A model generated the notes under the pieces. The model made no database searches. It was not told the DNA's origin and saw nothing but the letters and a program-made list of their open reading frames with translations. The position numbers were made by a program, and so were the translations under genes. From assembly GCA_964597305.1 (NCBI GenBank), contig CAZQWU010000013.1, positions 1 through 30,207 of the forward strand: a stretch of DNA of 30,207 nt, read 5' to 3'. Origin of the DNA: UBA7398 sp964597305 (GTDB lineage Bacteria; Actinomycetota; Actinomycetes; Nanopelagicales; Nanopelagicaceae). Below, piece by piece: positions 1 to 7,791 of this stretch (position 1 is the stretch's first letter; each line of letters opens with the position of its first letter).

Positions 1-468
1 GTCAGCGAGTTTTTTCAAAGAAGTTTCGCTAACTCGCCACACTGTCCATTCATCCATTGGTTTTGCCCCAATAGATTCGTAGAATTTAATTGCCTCGCTA
101 TTCCAATCAAGCACCCACCACTGCAAGCGGCCGTAGCCATTGTCGATACAAATTCTCGCAAGATGAGAGAGAAGTTTTCGTCCAACCCCTTGACCACGAT
201 AATCTGTTTTAACATATAAATCTTCCAAGTAAATTCCATATTTACTTTGCCATGTCGAGTAATTGAGAAACCATAATGCGAATCCGATTACTTGGCCATC
301 TACAATCGCAAGGTCACAAAAGGCAGAGGGATTATCTTGAAATAGAGTTTTTTCTAGATCTTCTTTGGTTGCGACTACTTCTTCGGCAGCCTTTTCAAAT
401 TGCGCGAGTTCCTTAATTAATTCGAGAATTACTGTGCAATCTTTTTTTGTTGCTCGAACAATGTTCAC
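1..468 (-). CDS. GNAT family N-acetyltransferase (3'-truncated by window edge)
   Basis: Reading leftwards from GTG at 468, the frame stays open for 156 codons to base 1, so the C-terminus lies outside the window. The sequence has the GNAT fold order: an N-terminal strand-helix (IVRATKKD, then LIKELAQFE), a central sheet, the acetyl-CoA loop RGQGVGRKLL at residues 91-100, and the C-terminal WWVLDWNSEAIKFYESIGAK at 117-136. The ELAQFE and VLDWN signatures resemble the diamine acetyltransferase (SAT1-like) branch, but the substrate cannot be assigned. It should transfer acetyl from acetyl-CoA to an amine in the cytoplasm. The GTG start is fixed by the conserved N-terminus and lies one base after the discriminator base of the tRNA-Tyr gene, so there is no room for a ribosome binding site outside the tRNA. 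Family is confident, function open. Confidence 0.87.
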   Translation of the reverse strand, partial: MNIVRATKKDCTVILELIKELAQFEKAAEEVVATKEDLEKTLFQDNPSAFCDLAIVDGQVIGFALWFLNYSTWQSKYGIYLEDLYVKTDYRGQGVGRKLLSHLARICIDNGYGRLQWWVLDWNSEAIKFYESIGAKPMDEWTVWRVSETSLKKLAD

Positions 469-469
469 G

Positions 470-551
470 TGGCTGGTAGTAGATTCGAACTACTGAAGGC
501 AGAGCCGGCGGATTTACAGTCCGCTCCCATTGGCCACTCGGGCAACCAGCC
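470..551 (-). tRNA. tRNA-Tyr (anticodon GTA)
   Basis: The reverse strand folds as a class II tRNA: acceptor stem GGCTGGT/ACCAGCC, a D arm closed by CCC/GGG, anticodon stem GCGGA/TCCGC with loop CTGTAAA (anticodon GTA at 517-515), a long variable arm with a GGC/GCC stem, and T arm AGTAG-TTCGAAT-CTACT. The discriminator base A is at 470. CCA is not encoded; the next bases are CG. A long variable arm with GTA identifies tyrosine. The gene lies 53 bases downstream of the nuclease gene, and a possible -10 (TAATCT, 579-574) sits in that gap, but the -35 is weak, so co-transcription with the nuclease is also possible. Confidence 0.96.
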
Positions 552-604
552 TGGCTGTCGTAACGGCTGGCGAAGATTACCCTAGGTGACTGGGGCGAAG
601 CGAA

Positions 605-2329
605 TTACTTAGCGAAGATCGAACGTATGTACTCCCTCACCGCAAAGGTCGCTCTCACATCATCGAGGTTGTAGCGATAGAGCCAATCAATCACTTCTTC
701 TTTCACAGACTTTTCAGTTTCAGGATTAATAGCCAATTTGTATTTCACTAATGACATGCCTCCGCCTGGATCTTGTACAGACCATTGAAAATTAGCTGGA
801 CCCGCGAGATTTTTTATTGAATAGCTAATTGTGGGAAATGAAATTTTTGGCGTGTACTTATACAAATCAACTAAATATTTATCACAAAAATCGATAACGT
901 CATTGATATCTGGAACGTGTGGTTTTCCGGCATGCCGTTCTGCGTATTTCTTCCACCACGTACGTTCATGCGATGAATAATGAAAAATCCCAATTGATTT
1001 ATTTGCTTTGTGAGCGGCGACAACTTCGTCATTAAGGAGCATCCACATTTTCGACAATACCTCGTACTCGCCATCATCTGTATCTGAATAATTAGAGAAC
1101 GAATCAAATGTTGCATCTCGCCAGTGTGGGCTTTTACTTTTATCCCAAATTCCATATCCATAGAGGTAGCAAAGGTCTTTTCCCACTCCGGTTTCGCTGA
1201 ATACGTCCATGAGAAGCGCTTGACTGTTTTCAAGATCGATATCAATTTCAATATCAAATTCAGGCAAATCCAAAGGTTCGTTTGGATTAATGAGTTCAGG
1301 AATCTTGGTGTTCCACACTCTCGCTCGAATTTGCGATTTCAATCCGAATTCATCAAGTTGAGTTTCATTGAGTAATTGTTTGATGGTAGAAATGTGTGAG
1401 AAATGTTTTTCTGCTTCTTTTGGGGTTACTGTGGCAAGAAGTGTCACGTGGCCTTCGCCATTGCCAAACGATTTCATTTCTGCTCGACATACATCACGGT
1501 ATTCACAGGTTTGGCAACCAAATTTCCCTGGTTGCATCATCGCTAGTGAATCCACATAATGGTTTGCGTCTCGGTTTTGCAGGAGTGAATCAGAAACTAT
1601 TTTCTCGGCTCGAGCAAAATCCTTGAGGTAATCAGAGAGCGCCGAGGTTGAATTCTTTCCTTGCCCGAAAATTACGGTATCAAGTTTTGCCCATGCACAT
1701 GTGGCGTTATCTCGACCAATAATTCCAACCCATAATTCATCGGTAGCTATTCCAAGGGATCGGAGATGACAGGTGTAATGAGCAAGCTGGTAGAGATCTT
1801 CTTCTGAGTGGCGTCCTTCTTGAGGATTTTCTCCTACTGTAGAAATATTTTTGATCGGCGTTATAAAAATAGTATTGGATTTATTTGATGTGAATGAGCC
1901 ATGACTTTTTATATCAATAGGTGCCCAGGATGGATTACCTAATGTGTTCGTCCCAATTCGAACTAAAATGTCTGGTCGAGATACACGCGACTCATCGTGG
2001 TGAGCGTTCTTGAGATGAGGTACGAGATACGTCTCGGTGATGTCGGAAATATTGGCACCAAAAATAATGTCGAATTTATCTGACAGTAGAGTTTCGGCTG
2101 TTTCTTTCTGCCACTCATGATCACTCTGACGAATATCAATATCTTTAATTCTCAAACCAAGCGAGAGGAAAACCTCTTTGGTCTTTGCTTCATGTGCGAT
2201 ACCGAGGTTCTTGAATTCATCGACAACTGGATCTACGTCGATGCGATAGGTGAGATCGAAACGATTAGGTGCGTATGTTTTGTGGAGAAATTCATGGCAG
2301 TAAAGAGCTGTTCGGGCTTCAAGTCGCAT
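605..2329 (-). CDS. TM0106-family RecB-like nuclease with Fe-S cluster motif and RNase H-like domain
   Basis: 574 residues. The N-terminal half carries the PD-(D/E)XK nuclease motifs of RecB/Cas4/AddB proteins in order: Glu47 in the GIAHEAK helix, Asp120 (RPDILV), the IDIK motif with Asp139 and Lys141, and Gln181-x3-Tyr185. Four cysteines follow the iron-staple pattern of that group: Cys11 near the start, then Cys272-x2-Cys275-x5-Cys281. The C-terminal half resembles the RNase_H_2/YprB-like DEDD exonuclease domain, with acidic residues around 359-367 and YNLDDVRAT at 553-561. This is the architecture of the TM0106 family, whose function is unknown; DNA processing or repair is inferred from the folds. 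Many actinobacterial relatives are, from memory, longer with a C-terminal helicase, which is absent here. The ATG start is 8 bases after a TACAAT box. Confidence 0.85.
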   Translation of the reverse strand: MRLEARTALYCHEFLHKTYAPNRFDLTYRIDVDPVVDEFKNLGIAHEAKTKEVFLSLGLRIKDIDIRQSDHEWQKETAETLLSDKFDIIFGANISDITETYLVPHLKNAHHDESRVSRPDILVRIGTNTLGNPSWAPIDIKSHGSFTSNKSNTIFITPIKNISTVGENPQEGRHSEEDLYQLAHYTCHLRSLGIATDELWVGIIGRDNATCAWAKLDTVIFGQGKNSTSALSDYLKDFARAEKIVSDSLLQNRDANHYVDSLAMMQPGKFGCQTCEYRDVCRAEMKSFGNGEGHVTLLATVTPKEAEKHFSHISTIKQLLNETQLDEFGLKSQIRARVWNTKIPELINPNEPLDLPEFDIEIDIDLENSQALLMDVFSETGVGKDLCYLYGYGIWDKSKSPHWRDATFDSFSNYSDTDDGEYEVLSKMWMLLNDEVVAAHKANKSIGIFHYSSHERTWWKKYAERHAGKPHVPDINDVIDFCDKYLVDLYKYTPKISFPTISYSIKNLAGPANFQWSVQDPGGGMSLVKYKLAINPETEKSVKEEVIDWLYRYNLDDVRATFAVREYIRSIFAK

Positions 2330-2337
2330 CGCTTAGA

Positions 2338-2347
2338 ATTGTACGCT
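2338..2347. promoter_or_regulatory. Candidate overlapping divergent -10 elements (nuclease gene / yajQ)
   Basis: On the reverse strand TACAAT (2343-2338) lies 8 bases before the nuclease ATG, fitting a leaderless transcript. On the forward strand TACGCT (2342-2347) lies 32 bases before the yajQ GTG, with a possible -35 TTCAAG at 2318-2323 (18-base spacer). The two hexamers share the TA at 2342-2343. The intergenic region is only 50 bases, so both promoters must lie close to here. Motif-based only; transcription starts are not known. Confidence 0.35.
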
Positions 2348-2379
2348 GAGCGCCTGACACCTACAGATTTGAGGCAATA

Positions 2380-2868
2380 GTGGCTGACAGTAGTTTCGAC
2401 ATCGTTTCTAAAGTTAATCGAGCTGAGCTTGATAATGCGATAAATCAAGCGGCTCGAGAGATTGATGCTCGATATGACTTTAAAAATACAGGAACCAAGA
2501 TTGAGATGTCGGGCGACAAGATCCTCATTGAGTCAGAAACTGAAGAACGAGCCAAGGCCGCGCTTGATGTTCTTAAGGAAAAGGTGGTCAAGCGACAGGT
2601 TTCCCTCAAGCATCTTGATCCAGCAGAACCTATGTTGAGTGGAAAGCAATACAAAATTTTCTGTGCGATAAAAGAAGGTATTTCTCAAGAGAATGCCAAG
2701 AAAGTGGCAAAAATCTTAAAAGATTCAGGGCCAAAAACTATTAAGACGCAAATACAAGGCGACGAACTTCGAGTAAGCAGTAAGAGTAAAGACGATCTCC
2801 AAGAGGCAATTGCGATAGTGAAGAACGCCTCGCTTGATTTCGCTGTTCAATTCACCAACTACCGATAA
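2380..2868 (+). CDS. yajQ: YajQ family nucleotide-binding protein (UPF0234)
   Basis: 162 residues, the usual YajQ length, spanning the whole family from MADSSFDIVSKV to LDFAVQFTNYR. The N-terminus SSFDIVSKV, the YDFKNTGTKIE segment near residues 32-42 and the C-terminal QFTNYR are family hallmarks. YajQ proteins have two ferredoxin-like folds; some members bind cyclic di-GMP and act through transcription factors, and others bind nucleic acid or nucleotides. Which applies here is unknown. The protein should be cytoplasmic. The start is GTG with GAGG at 2371-2374, five bases upstream. It is divergent from the nuclease gene and is followed after nine bases by rarD, probably on the same transcript. 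Confidence 0.93.
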   Translation: MADSSFDIVSKVNRAELDNAINQAAREIDARYDFKNTGTKIEMSGDKILIESETEERAKAALDVLKEKVVKRQVSLKHLDPAEPMLSGKQYKIFCAIKEGISQENAKKVAKILKDSGPKTIKTQIQGDELRVSSKSKDDLQEAIAIVKNASLDFAVQFTNYR

Positions 2869-2877
2869 TCTTCGAGA

Positions 2878-3771
2878 ATGTCGCGAAGCAAAGCGGGATT
2901 TCTCCTTGGTCTCAGCGCGTATATAACGTGGGGTTTGCTTCCTTTTTATTGGAAACTTATAAGCAAAGCAAGCGCTTTTGAAATTCTCGCCCATCGTGGT
3001 GTCTGGGCGCTTGTATTGTGTTCTGTGATGCTTGCGGCACGAAAGCAACTATCTCGAGCGCTCATACTGATAAGGCAACCTCGTACTGCAATTATTCTTC
3101 TTGCAGCAGCAGGATTTCTCACTGCAAATTGGTGCGTCTACATCTGGTCGGTAACCGTAAATCGAGTTGTTGAGGCAGCACTTGGTTACTACATCAATCC
3201 CTTGATTGCAGTGTGCTTCGGCGTACTCATTTTGAAAGAAAAGCTTCGTCGTGCGCAGTGGGCATCTGTGGGCCTAGCAACCGGTGGCGTCATCGTTCTT
3301 ACGATCGGTTATGGCTCACTGCCGTGGATTGCACTCGTTCTCGCAATCAGCTGGGGAATGTATGGATTGCTGAAGAAAACTTTGAATGCTGGGGCGCTAG
3401 AGGCGCTTACCGTTGAGACTCTCTTTGCACTCGTTCCCAACTTTATTTTTCTTACCGCACTTGAAGTAAGAGGTAGTGCAGCTTTTGGTCATGATTGGGG
3501 TTCGACTGCATTACTTATTGGTGGTGGACTTGCGACTATTGCGCCACTACTGATGTGGAATGGTGCAGTGTTACGTTTACCTTTATCTGTTCTTGGCCTG
3601 CTTCAATATTTAACGCCCACCATCATGTTTTTCATTGGTATTTACGTTAATCATGAAGACATGTCTTTGACGAAAATCGTTGGATTTATTTTTATCTGGA
3701 CCGCGCTTGCGTTTCTTGCTTTTGACGCCATTAAAGCGTCGCGAAATACAACGCTTGTTGAAGATCTGTAA
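2878..3771 (+). CDS. rarD: RarD-type EamA family transporter
   Basis: 297 residues, almost entirely hydrophobic, with about ten predicted membrane helices arranged as two EamA repeats. The N-terminus (GLSAYITWGLLPFYWKLI, about 11-28) followed by EILAHRGVWAL and the mid-segment NRVVEAALGYYINPL are the RarD subgroup signature. RarD belongs to the drug/metabolite transporter superfamily and sits in the inner membrane; it is named for chloramphenicol sensitivity in other bacteria, but its natural substrate is not established. It begins nine bases after the yajQ stop. Its TAA stop (3769-3771) directly abuts the stop codon of the opposing prenyl synthase gene, leaving no bases for a terminator. Confidence 0.92.
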   Translation: MSRSKAGFLLGLSAYITWGLLPFYWKLISKASAFEILAHRGVWALVLCSVMLAARKQLSRALILIRQPRTAIILLAAAGFLTANWCVYIWSVTVNRVVEAALGYYINPLIAVCFGVLILKEKLRRAQWASVGLATGGVIVLTIGYGSLPWIALVLAISWGMYGLLKKTLNAGALEALTVETLFALVPNFIFLTALEVRGSAAFGHDWGSTALLIGGGLATIAPLLMWNGAVLRLPLSVLGLLQYLTPTIMFFIGIYVNHEDMSLTKIVGFIFIWTALAFLAFDAIKASRNTTLVEDL

Positions 3772-4764
3772 TTACGCGGTTCTATCTACCAGCGCAGTAC
3801 AAAGTCCTGCCAATGCAATTTTTGTAGGTCCATCAGAGAGATCTTCAAGTAAATTCTTTGCCTCATCAGCTAACGAGTGGAGATACTGGCGAGCATCGAT
3901 AAGTGCTTGATGGTTTCGCAATTCATGGAGAGTGCGTTCAACTTCTCGATCATCAGTGATGGGATGAGCAAGTTTTTGTTGAAGTGGAATATCCTGCGGA
4001 TTTTTAGATTGCATCACTTTGAGCGTCACTAGTGTTGGGACGCCTTCTCTGAGGTCAGTGCCTGGAGTTTTACCAGATTCGTTAGACGAACTTGAAATAT
4101 CAATAACGTCATCTGCTAATTGAAATGCGATACCTATTTTCTCTCCAAATTGCGTCACGATCTCTTTATCTTTTTCCGAGGCACCAGACAACATGGCCCC
4201 GAAACGAGCAGATGCGGCAATGAGCGAACCAGTTTTATCTGCCACAACATTGAGGTAGTGATCGAGTGGATCTACTCCATCTTTCGGCCCTTGTGTTTCA
4301 AGTATCTGTCCAATGACTAACCGTTCAAAAGTTAGCGCTTGTAAGAGAACTGCTTCAGGACCTAATTCTGCTAAAAGAGCGGACACTTTTGCGAAGAGAT
4401 AATCACCAGTCAAAATTGCGACGGTGTTACCCCATCGACTATTTGCACTCGTCACTCCGCGCCGTAGCGGCGCTTCGTCCATAACATCATCGTGATAGAG
4501 CGTCGCCAGATGTGTCAGTTCGCAGGTAACTGCCGCCTTAATAACATTGTTGTTTGGTGTGCCGAGGTACGAGCAAATCAAGGTAATCAATGGACGAAAA
4601 CGTTTTCCGCCCGCTTCAACGAGATGGCGCGATGTTTCAATAACTAATGGATATTTTCCGATGATATGTGAACGCAATAAATCTTCAGCTTGGCCAAGGT
4701 TATCGAGGATTTCTCGTTGAATTTTTGGATCGATATTGGGGATATCGAGAATGGGGTTTGTCAT
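3772..4764 (-). CDS. Long-chain polyprenyl diphosphate synthase (menaquinone side chain)
   Basis: 330 residues with all trans-prenyltransferase landmarks: GGKRFRP at 52-58, the first aspartate-rich motif DDVMD at 92-96 followed by RRG, and the second motif DDVID at 218-222 preceded by FQLA. It condenses isopentenyl diphosphate with an allylic diphosphate. The family includes hepta-, octa- and nonaprenyl synthases (GrcC/HepT-like), and the exact chain length cannot be read here. It is the last gene of the nuo unit: its ATG overlaps the nuoN stop by one base (TGATG), implying translational coupling. With menA and the other men genes nearby, the likely role is supplying the menaquinone tail. It acts in the cytoplasm or at the membrane surface. 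Confidence 0.92.
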   Translation of the reverse strand: MTNPILDIPNIDPKIQREILDNLGQAEDLLRSHIIGKYPLVIETSRHLVEAGGKRFRPLITLICSYLGTPNNNVIKAAVTCELTHLATLYHDDVMDEAPLRRGVTSANSRWGNTVAILTGDYLFAKVSALLAELGPEAVLLQALTFERLVIGQILETQGPKDGVDPLDHYLNVVADKTGSLIAASARFGAMLSGASEKDKEIVTQFGEKIGIAFQLADDVIDISSSSNESGKTPGTDLREGVPTLVTLKVMQSKNPQDIPLQQKLAHPITDDREVERTLHELRNHQALIDARQYLHSLADEAKNLLEDLSDGPTKIALAGLCTALVDRTA

Positions 4765-6275
4765 CAGTGAATAAAGATAGCGAGTTTTTCAATCTGGCTC
4801 AGAACGGGCGCTGGAAATACTCCTAAAACCAGCGTGACCAGTCCGGCAAACCAGATTGTTAAAGATGTATAGCGTGATGGAATGACGACAGAGATTGTGT
4901 CGTCATGAGCATCCGTGAAATACATAGCGACAATGACGCGCACATAAAAGAATGCTGCAACTGCAGAGCTCAAAACACCGGCAACAACCACAGCAATATT
5001 GTTTGATTCGTAGGCTGCTGAAAATATTGCAAACTTTCCGATAAACCCACTTGTGAGTGGAATCCCTGCAAAGGCCAATAAGAAGAATGAGAAAAGTGCA
5101 GCAATTTTCGGTGAACGTTTTCCTAAGCCTGACCAACGATTAAGATCGCCAATTTCACCTGAGGAATCTCGAATGAGCGTAACAACGCCAAATGCACCCA
5201 ACGTTGTGAAACCGTAAGCGGCAAGATAAAAGAGCGAAGCTTCTAAACCATGTTTATTTAGAGCAATAACGCCAGTGAGAAGAAATCCGGCATGTGCAAT
5301 TGATGAATAAGCCAACATTCGCTTGATGTCTCGTTGGGCAATTGCGATAACTGAACCCACGATCATCGTCAATATTGCGATCACAGTAAATATTGGTCGC
5401 CAATTCCAATTGGCATTTCCTAATGCGACATAGAAAATTCTGAGCATGGCGCCAAATGCTGCAACTTTCGTCGCTGCCGCCATAAAAGCTGTAACAGGTG
5501 TAGGCGCTCCTTGATACACATCGGGGGTCCATGCGTGGAACGGTGCAGCGCCAACTTTAAAGAGTAAGCCAATCGCAAGGAAAGTCATGCCAAGAAGTAA
5601 AAAGACTTGATTTTGTGGTGATGCGGCAAGTGAATTTCGAATTCCTGCAAAGGTAATTGATCCGGAATACCCATACAAAAATGCTGCGCCAAAGAGGAAG
5701 AATGCAGATGAGTATGCGCCGAGCAGAAAATATTTGAGCGCGGCTTCTTGTGAGAAAAGTCGGCGACGGCGAGATAAACCTGCCATCAAATACAACGGAA
5801 GGGAAAGAACTTCCAACGCAACAAAGAGCGTGATGAGATCACTGGCTGCTGGAAACAGCATCATGCCTGCGATCGCAAAGAGAGTGAGTGGGAAAACTTC
5901 AGTTTGTTGACGACCTGTTTGCAGTGCAGATCGCTCTTCGTCAGACCCAGGAACCGCTGATGCTTGCGCTGTGAAATTATCAACATCCGATATGAGGAAC
6001 AGAGCGAAGAAGGCGATAATCAAAATAGTTGCTTGCAAAATTATCGCTGGTCCATCAATCACAACTGAATTAACAGCTGCTACTGCCGATGATTGATTAT
6101 GAATTCGCCACACCTGAACAAGCGCCAGGATTATTGCGCCAAAAGAAATAGTTTTTTGCACCGCTGCGCGTGAAGCATCTCGAATAAATGCTTCAATCAC
6201 GACACCAATTACGGCAGCGCCAAGAATGATCAATATTGGTGAGAGAAGTGAATAGTTCAGTACAGGCGCGCTCAT
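4764..6275 (-). CDS. nuoN: NADH-quinone oxidoreductase subunit N
   Basis: 503 residues, very hydrophobic with about 14 membrane helices. It is one of the three antiporter-like proton-pumping subunits in the membrane arm of NDH-1. Signatures include EAALKYFLLGAYSSAFFLFG (near 177-196) and the conserved discontinuous-helix region KVGAAPFHAWTPDVYQGAPT with its pumping lysine. The gene starts four bases after nuoM, the only true gap inside the nuo run, and has a strong GGAGG at 6291-6287 inside the end of nuoM. Its TGA overlaps the start of the prenyl diphosphate synthase gene by one base. Length and ends match other actinobacterial NuoN. Confidence 0.96.
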   Translation of the reverse strand: MSAPVLNYSLLSPILIILGAAVIGVVIEAFIRDASRAAVQKTISFGAIILALVQVWRIHNQSSAVAAVNSVVIDGPAIILQATILIIAFFALFLISDVDNFTAQASAVPGSDEERSALQTGRQQTEVFPLTLFAIAGMMLFPAASDLITLFVALEVLSLPLYLMAGLSRRRRLFSQEAALKYFLLGAYSSAFFLFGAAFLYGYSGSITFAGIRNSLAASPQNQVFLLLGMTFLAIGLLFKVGAAPFHAWTPDVYQGAPTPVTAFMAAATKVAAFGAMLRIFYVALGNANWNWRPIFTVIAILTMIVGSVIAIAQRDIKRMLAYSSIAHAGFLLTGVIALNKHGLEASLFYLAAYGFTTLGAFGVVTLIRDSSGEIGDLNRWSGLGKRSPKIAALFSFFLLAFAGIPLTSGFIGKFAIFSAAYESNNIAVVVAGVLSSAVAAFFYVRVIVAMYFTDAHDDTISVVIPSRYTSLTIWFAGLVTLVLGVFPAPVLSQIEKLAIFIH

Positions 6276-6279
6276 TACT

Positions 6280-7791
6280 TTACTTTCCTCCAGTCGGAGC
6301 AGGATCGCTCATTCCAGCATTGGTAATTGTTGTTACCGACGTTGGATTGATGACATTGAGGGCTGGTTGGGGGTAAAAGCCTAAGAAAATAATGACGGCA
6401 AGGATTGGCGCAATTGCAAATTTTTCGCGACGCGTGAGATCTGGCAAATATTCATTACCAGGCGTTGTTGGACCATGAAGCGCTTTCTGAACGGGAATAA
6501 GAATGTAAAGCGCCGCCAAAATAATTCCCAATGTTCCTACAATTGCTGCGACTGGATATCGAGTATAAGTACCAACGAGAACGAGAAATTCCGAAACAAA
6601 CGAGGACAGTCCGGGTAGCGCTAACGACGAAAGTCCAGCGATAAAAAATGTCCAGGCAAGAAGTGGGGTAACTCGTTGAAGGCCACCGAAATCTGCAATC
6701 GTTGAGGAATTGCGTCGTCGCATCATGTAGCCAGCAAGAATAAAAAGCGCCGCAGTCGAGAAACCATGATTAAACATGTAAAGCGTTGCGCCGGAATTTC
6801 CTTGGGTTGTCATGGCGAAAATACCTAGGGTAATAAATCCAAAGTGTGAAATCGACGTGAATGCAATGAGGCCTTTAATGTCTTTCTGACCAATCGCAAG
6901 GAATGCGCCATAGAGAATTGAAATTACTGAGAGAGTGATGATGGCCGGGGTAAATGTTCGCGCAGCATCGGGAAAAAGTGTGATGCAATATCGAATCATT
7001 CCGAACGTACCGACCTTATCGAGAACGCCAAGAAGTAACACAGATGTTCCCGGTGTAGCTGATTTCGCAGCATCGGGAAGCCAGGTGTGGAGTGGCCAGA
7101 GCGGGGCTTTAATGGCGAAGGCGATAAAGAATCCGAGGAAAAGTAGATTTTGCGTAAGCGAATCAATCTGCAACGTAGCAAGTTTGCTGATATCGAATGT
7201 TCTTCCTATTTGATTTCCCGCGATGACATAAAGACCAATGATGGAAGCAAGCATCAAAAGTCCACCGAATAATGAATACAGCAAGAATTTCATCGCTGCC
7301 TGTGCTCGCTCACCTACGCCATATCCACCAATAAGGAAATAGACTGGAATGAGCATTGCTTCAAAGAAAACATAGAAGAGAAATACATCGGTTGCTGCAA
7401 AGACGCCAATCATCATTGTTTCGAGCACTAAAAGAAGGACATAGAACGTTTTGACGCTCCAGCGCCCGCCCTCAGATTCATGCCATCCAGCGACAATGAC
7501 GATCGGAACTAACACCACCGACATCAAAATCAGCATGAGTGAGATTCCATCTAGGCCAAGGGCGTAATTAATCCCAAATGAAGGTAACCAAGCCCGAGAT
7601 TCTGCGAATTGGAATCCATTTCTGCCAACATCAAATCGAGTTGCAGTGATACCAAATGCCAGCGCAGTAACAAGTGAAGTTAGTAGCGCCATTTGTTTGA
7701 TCGTGTTTATCTGATCTTTCTTAATAGTTCCGATGAGAAGGGCACCGAGAAGTGGTAGCGCACCGATAATGGTGAGAGTCATATTTGTCAT
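6280..7791 (-). CDS. nuoM: NADH-quinone oxidoreductase subunit M
   Basis: 503 residues, a polytopic antiporter-like subunit of the NDH-1 membrane arm that translocates protons. Conserved parts include the helix-5 glutamate in YVFFEAMLIPVYFLIGGYG and the lysine-bearing AIKAPLWPLHTWLPDAAKSA segment. The order L-M-N matches other bacterial NDH-1 operons. The ATG at 7791 overlaps the nuoL stop by four bases (ATGA). A second in-frame ATG three codons later is possible, but the overlap favours the first. A short Gly/Pro-rich tail (DPAPTGGK) ends the protein. Confidence 0.96.
   Translation of the reverse strand: MTNMTLTIIGALPLLGALLIGTIKKDQINTIKQMALLTSLVTALAFGITATRFDVGRNGFQFAESRAWLPSFGINYALGLDGISLMLILMSVVLVPIVIVAGWHESEGGRWSVKTFYVLLLVLETMMIGVFAATDVFLFYVFFEAMLIPVYFLIGGYGVGERAQAAMKFLLYSLFGGLLMLASIIGLYVIAGNQIGRTFDISKLATLQIDSLTQNLLFLGFFIAFAIKAPLWPLHTWLPDAAKSATPGTSVLLLGVLDKVGTFGMIRYCITLFPDAARTFTPAIITLSVISILYGAFLAIGQKDIKGLIAFTSISHFGFITLGIFAMTTQGNSGATLYMFNHGFSTAALFILAGYMMRRRNSSTIADFGGLQRVTPLLAWTFFIAGLSSLALPGLSSFVSEFLVLVGTYTRYPVAAIVGTLGIILAALYILIPVQKALHGPTTPGNEYLPDLTRREKFAIAPILAVIIFLGFYPQPALNVINPTSVTTITNAGMSDPAPTGGK

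Noticed and set aside
15..239. 74-codon reverse open frame at the left edge
   Set aside because: It lies in another frame within the GNAT gene that runs 468 to 1; the GNAT frame has clear family motifs and this one has none.
552..604. tRNA-Tyr promoter in the gap after the nuclease gene
   Set aside because: TAATCT is a fair -10, but no acceptable -35 lies at 16-19 bases, so I did not list it as a separate feature.
871..1257. 128-codon reverse open frame within the nuclease gene
   Set aside because: Alternative frame of the TM0106-type gene; the sequence is low in recognisable structure.
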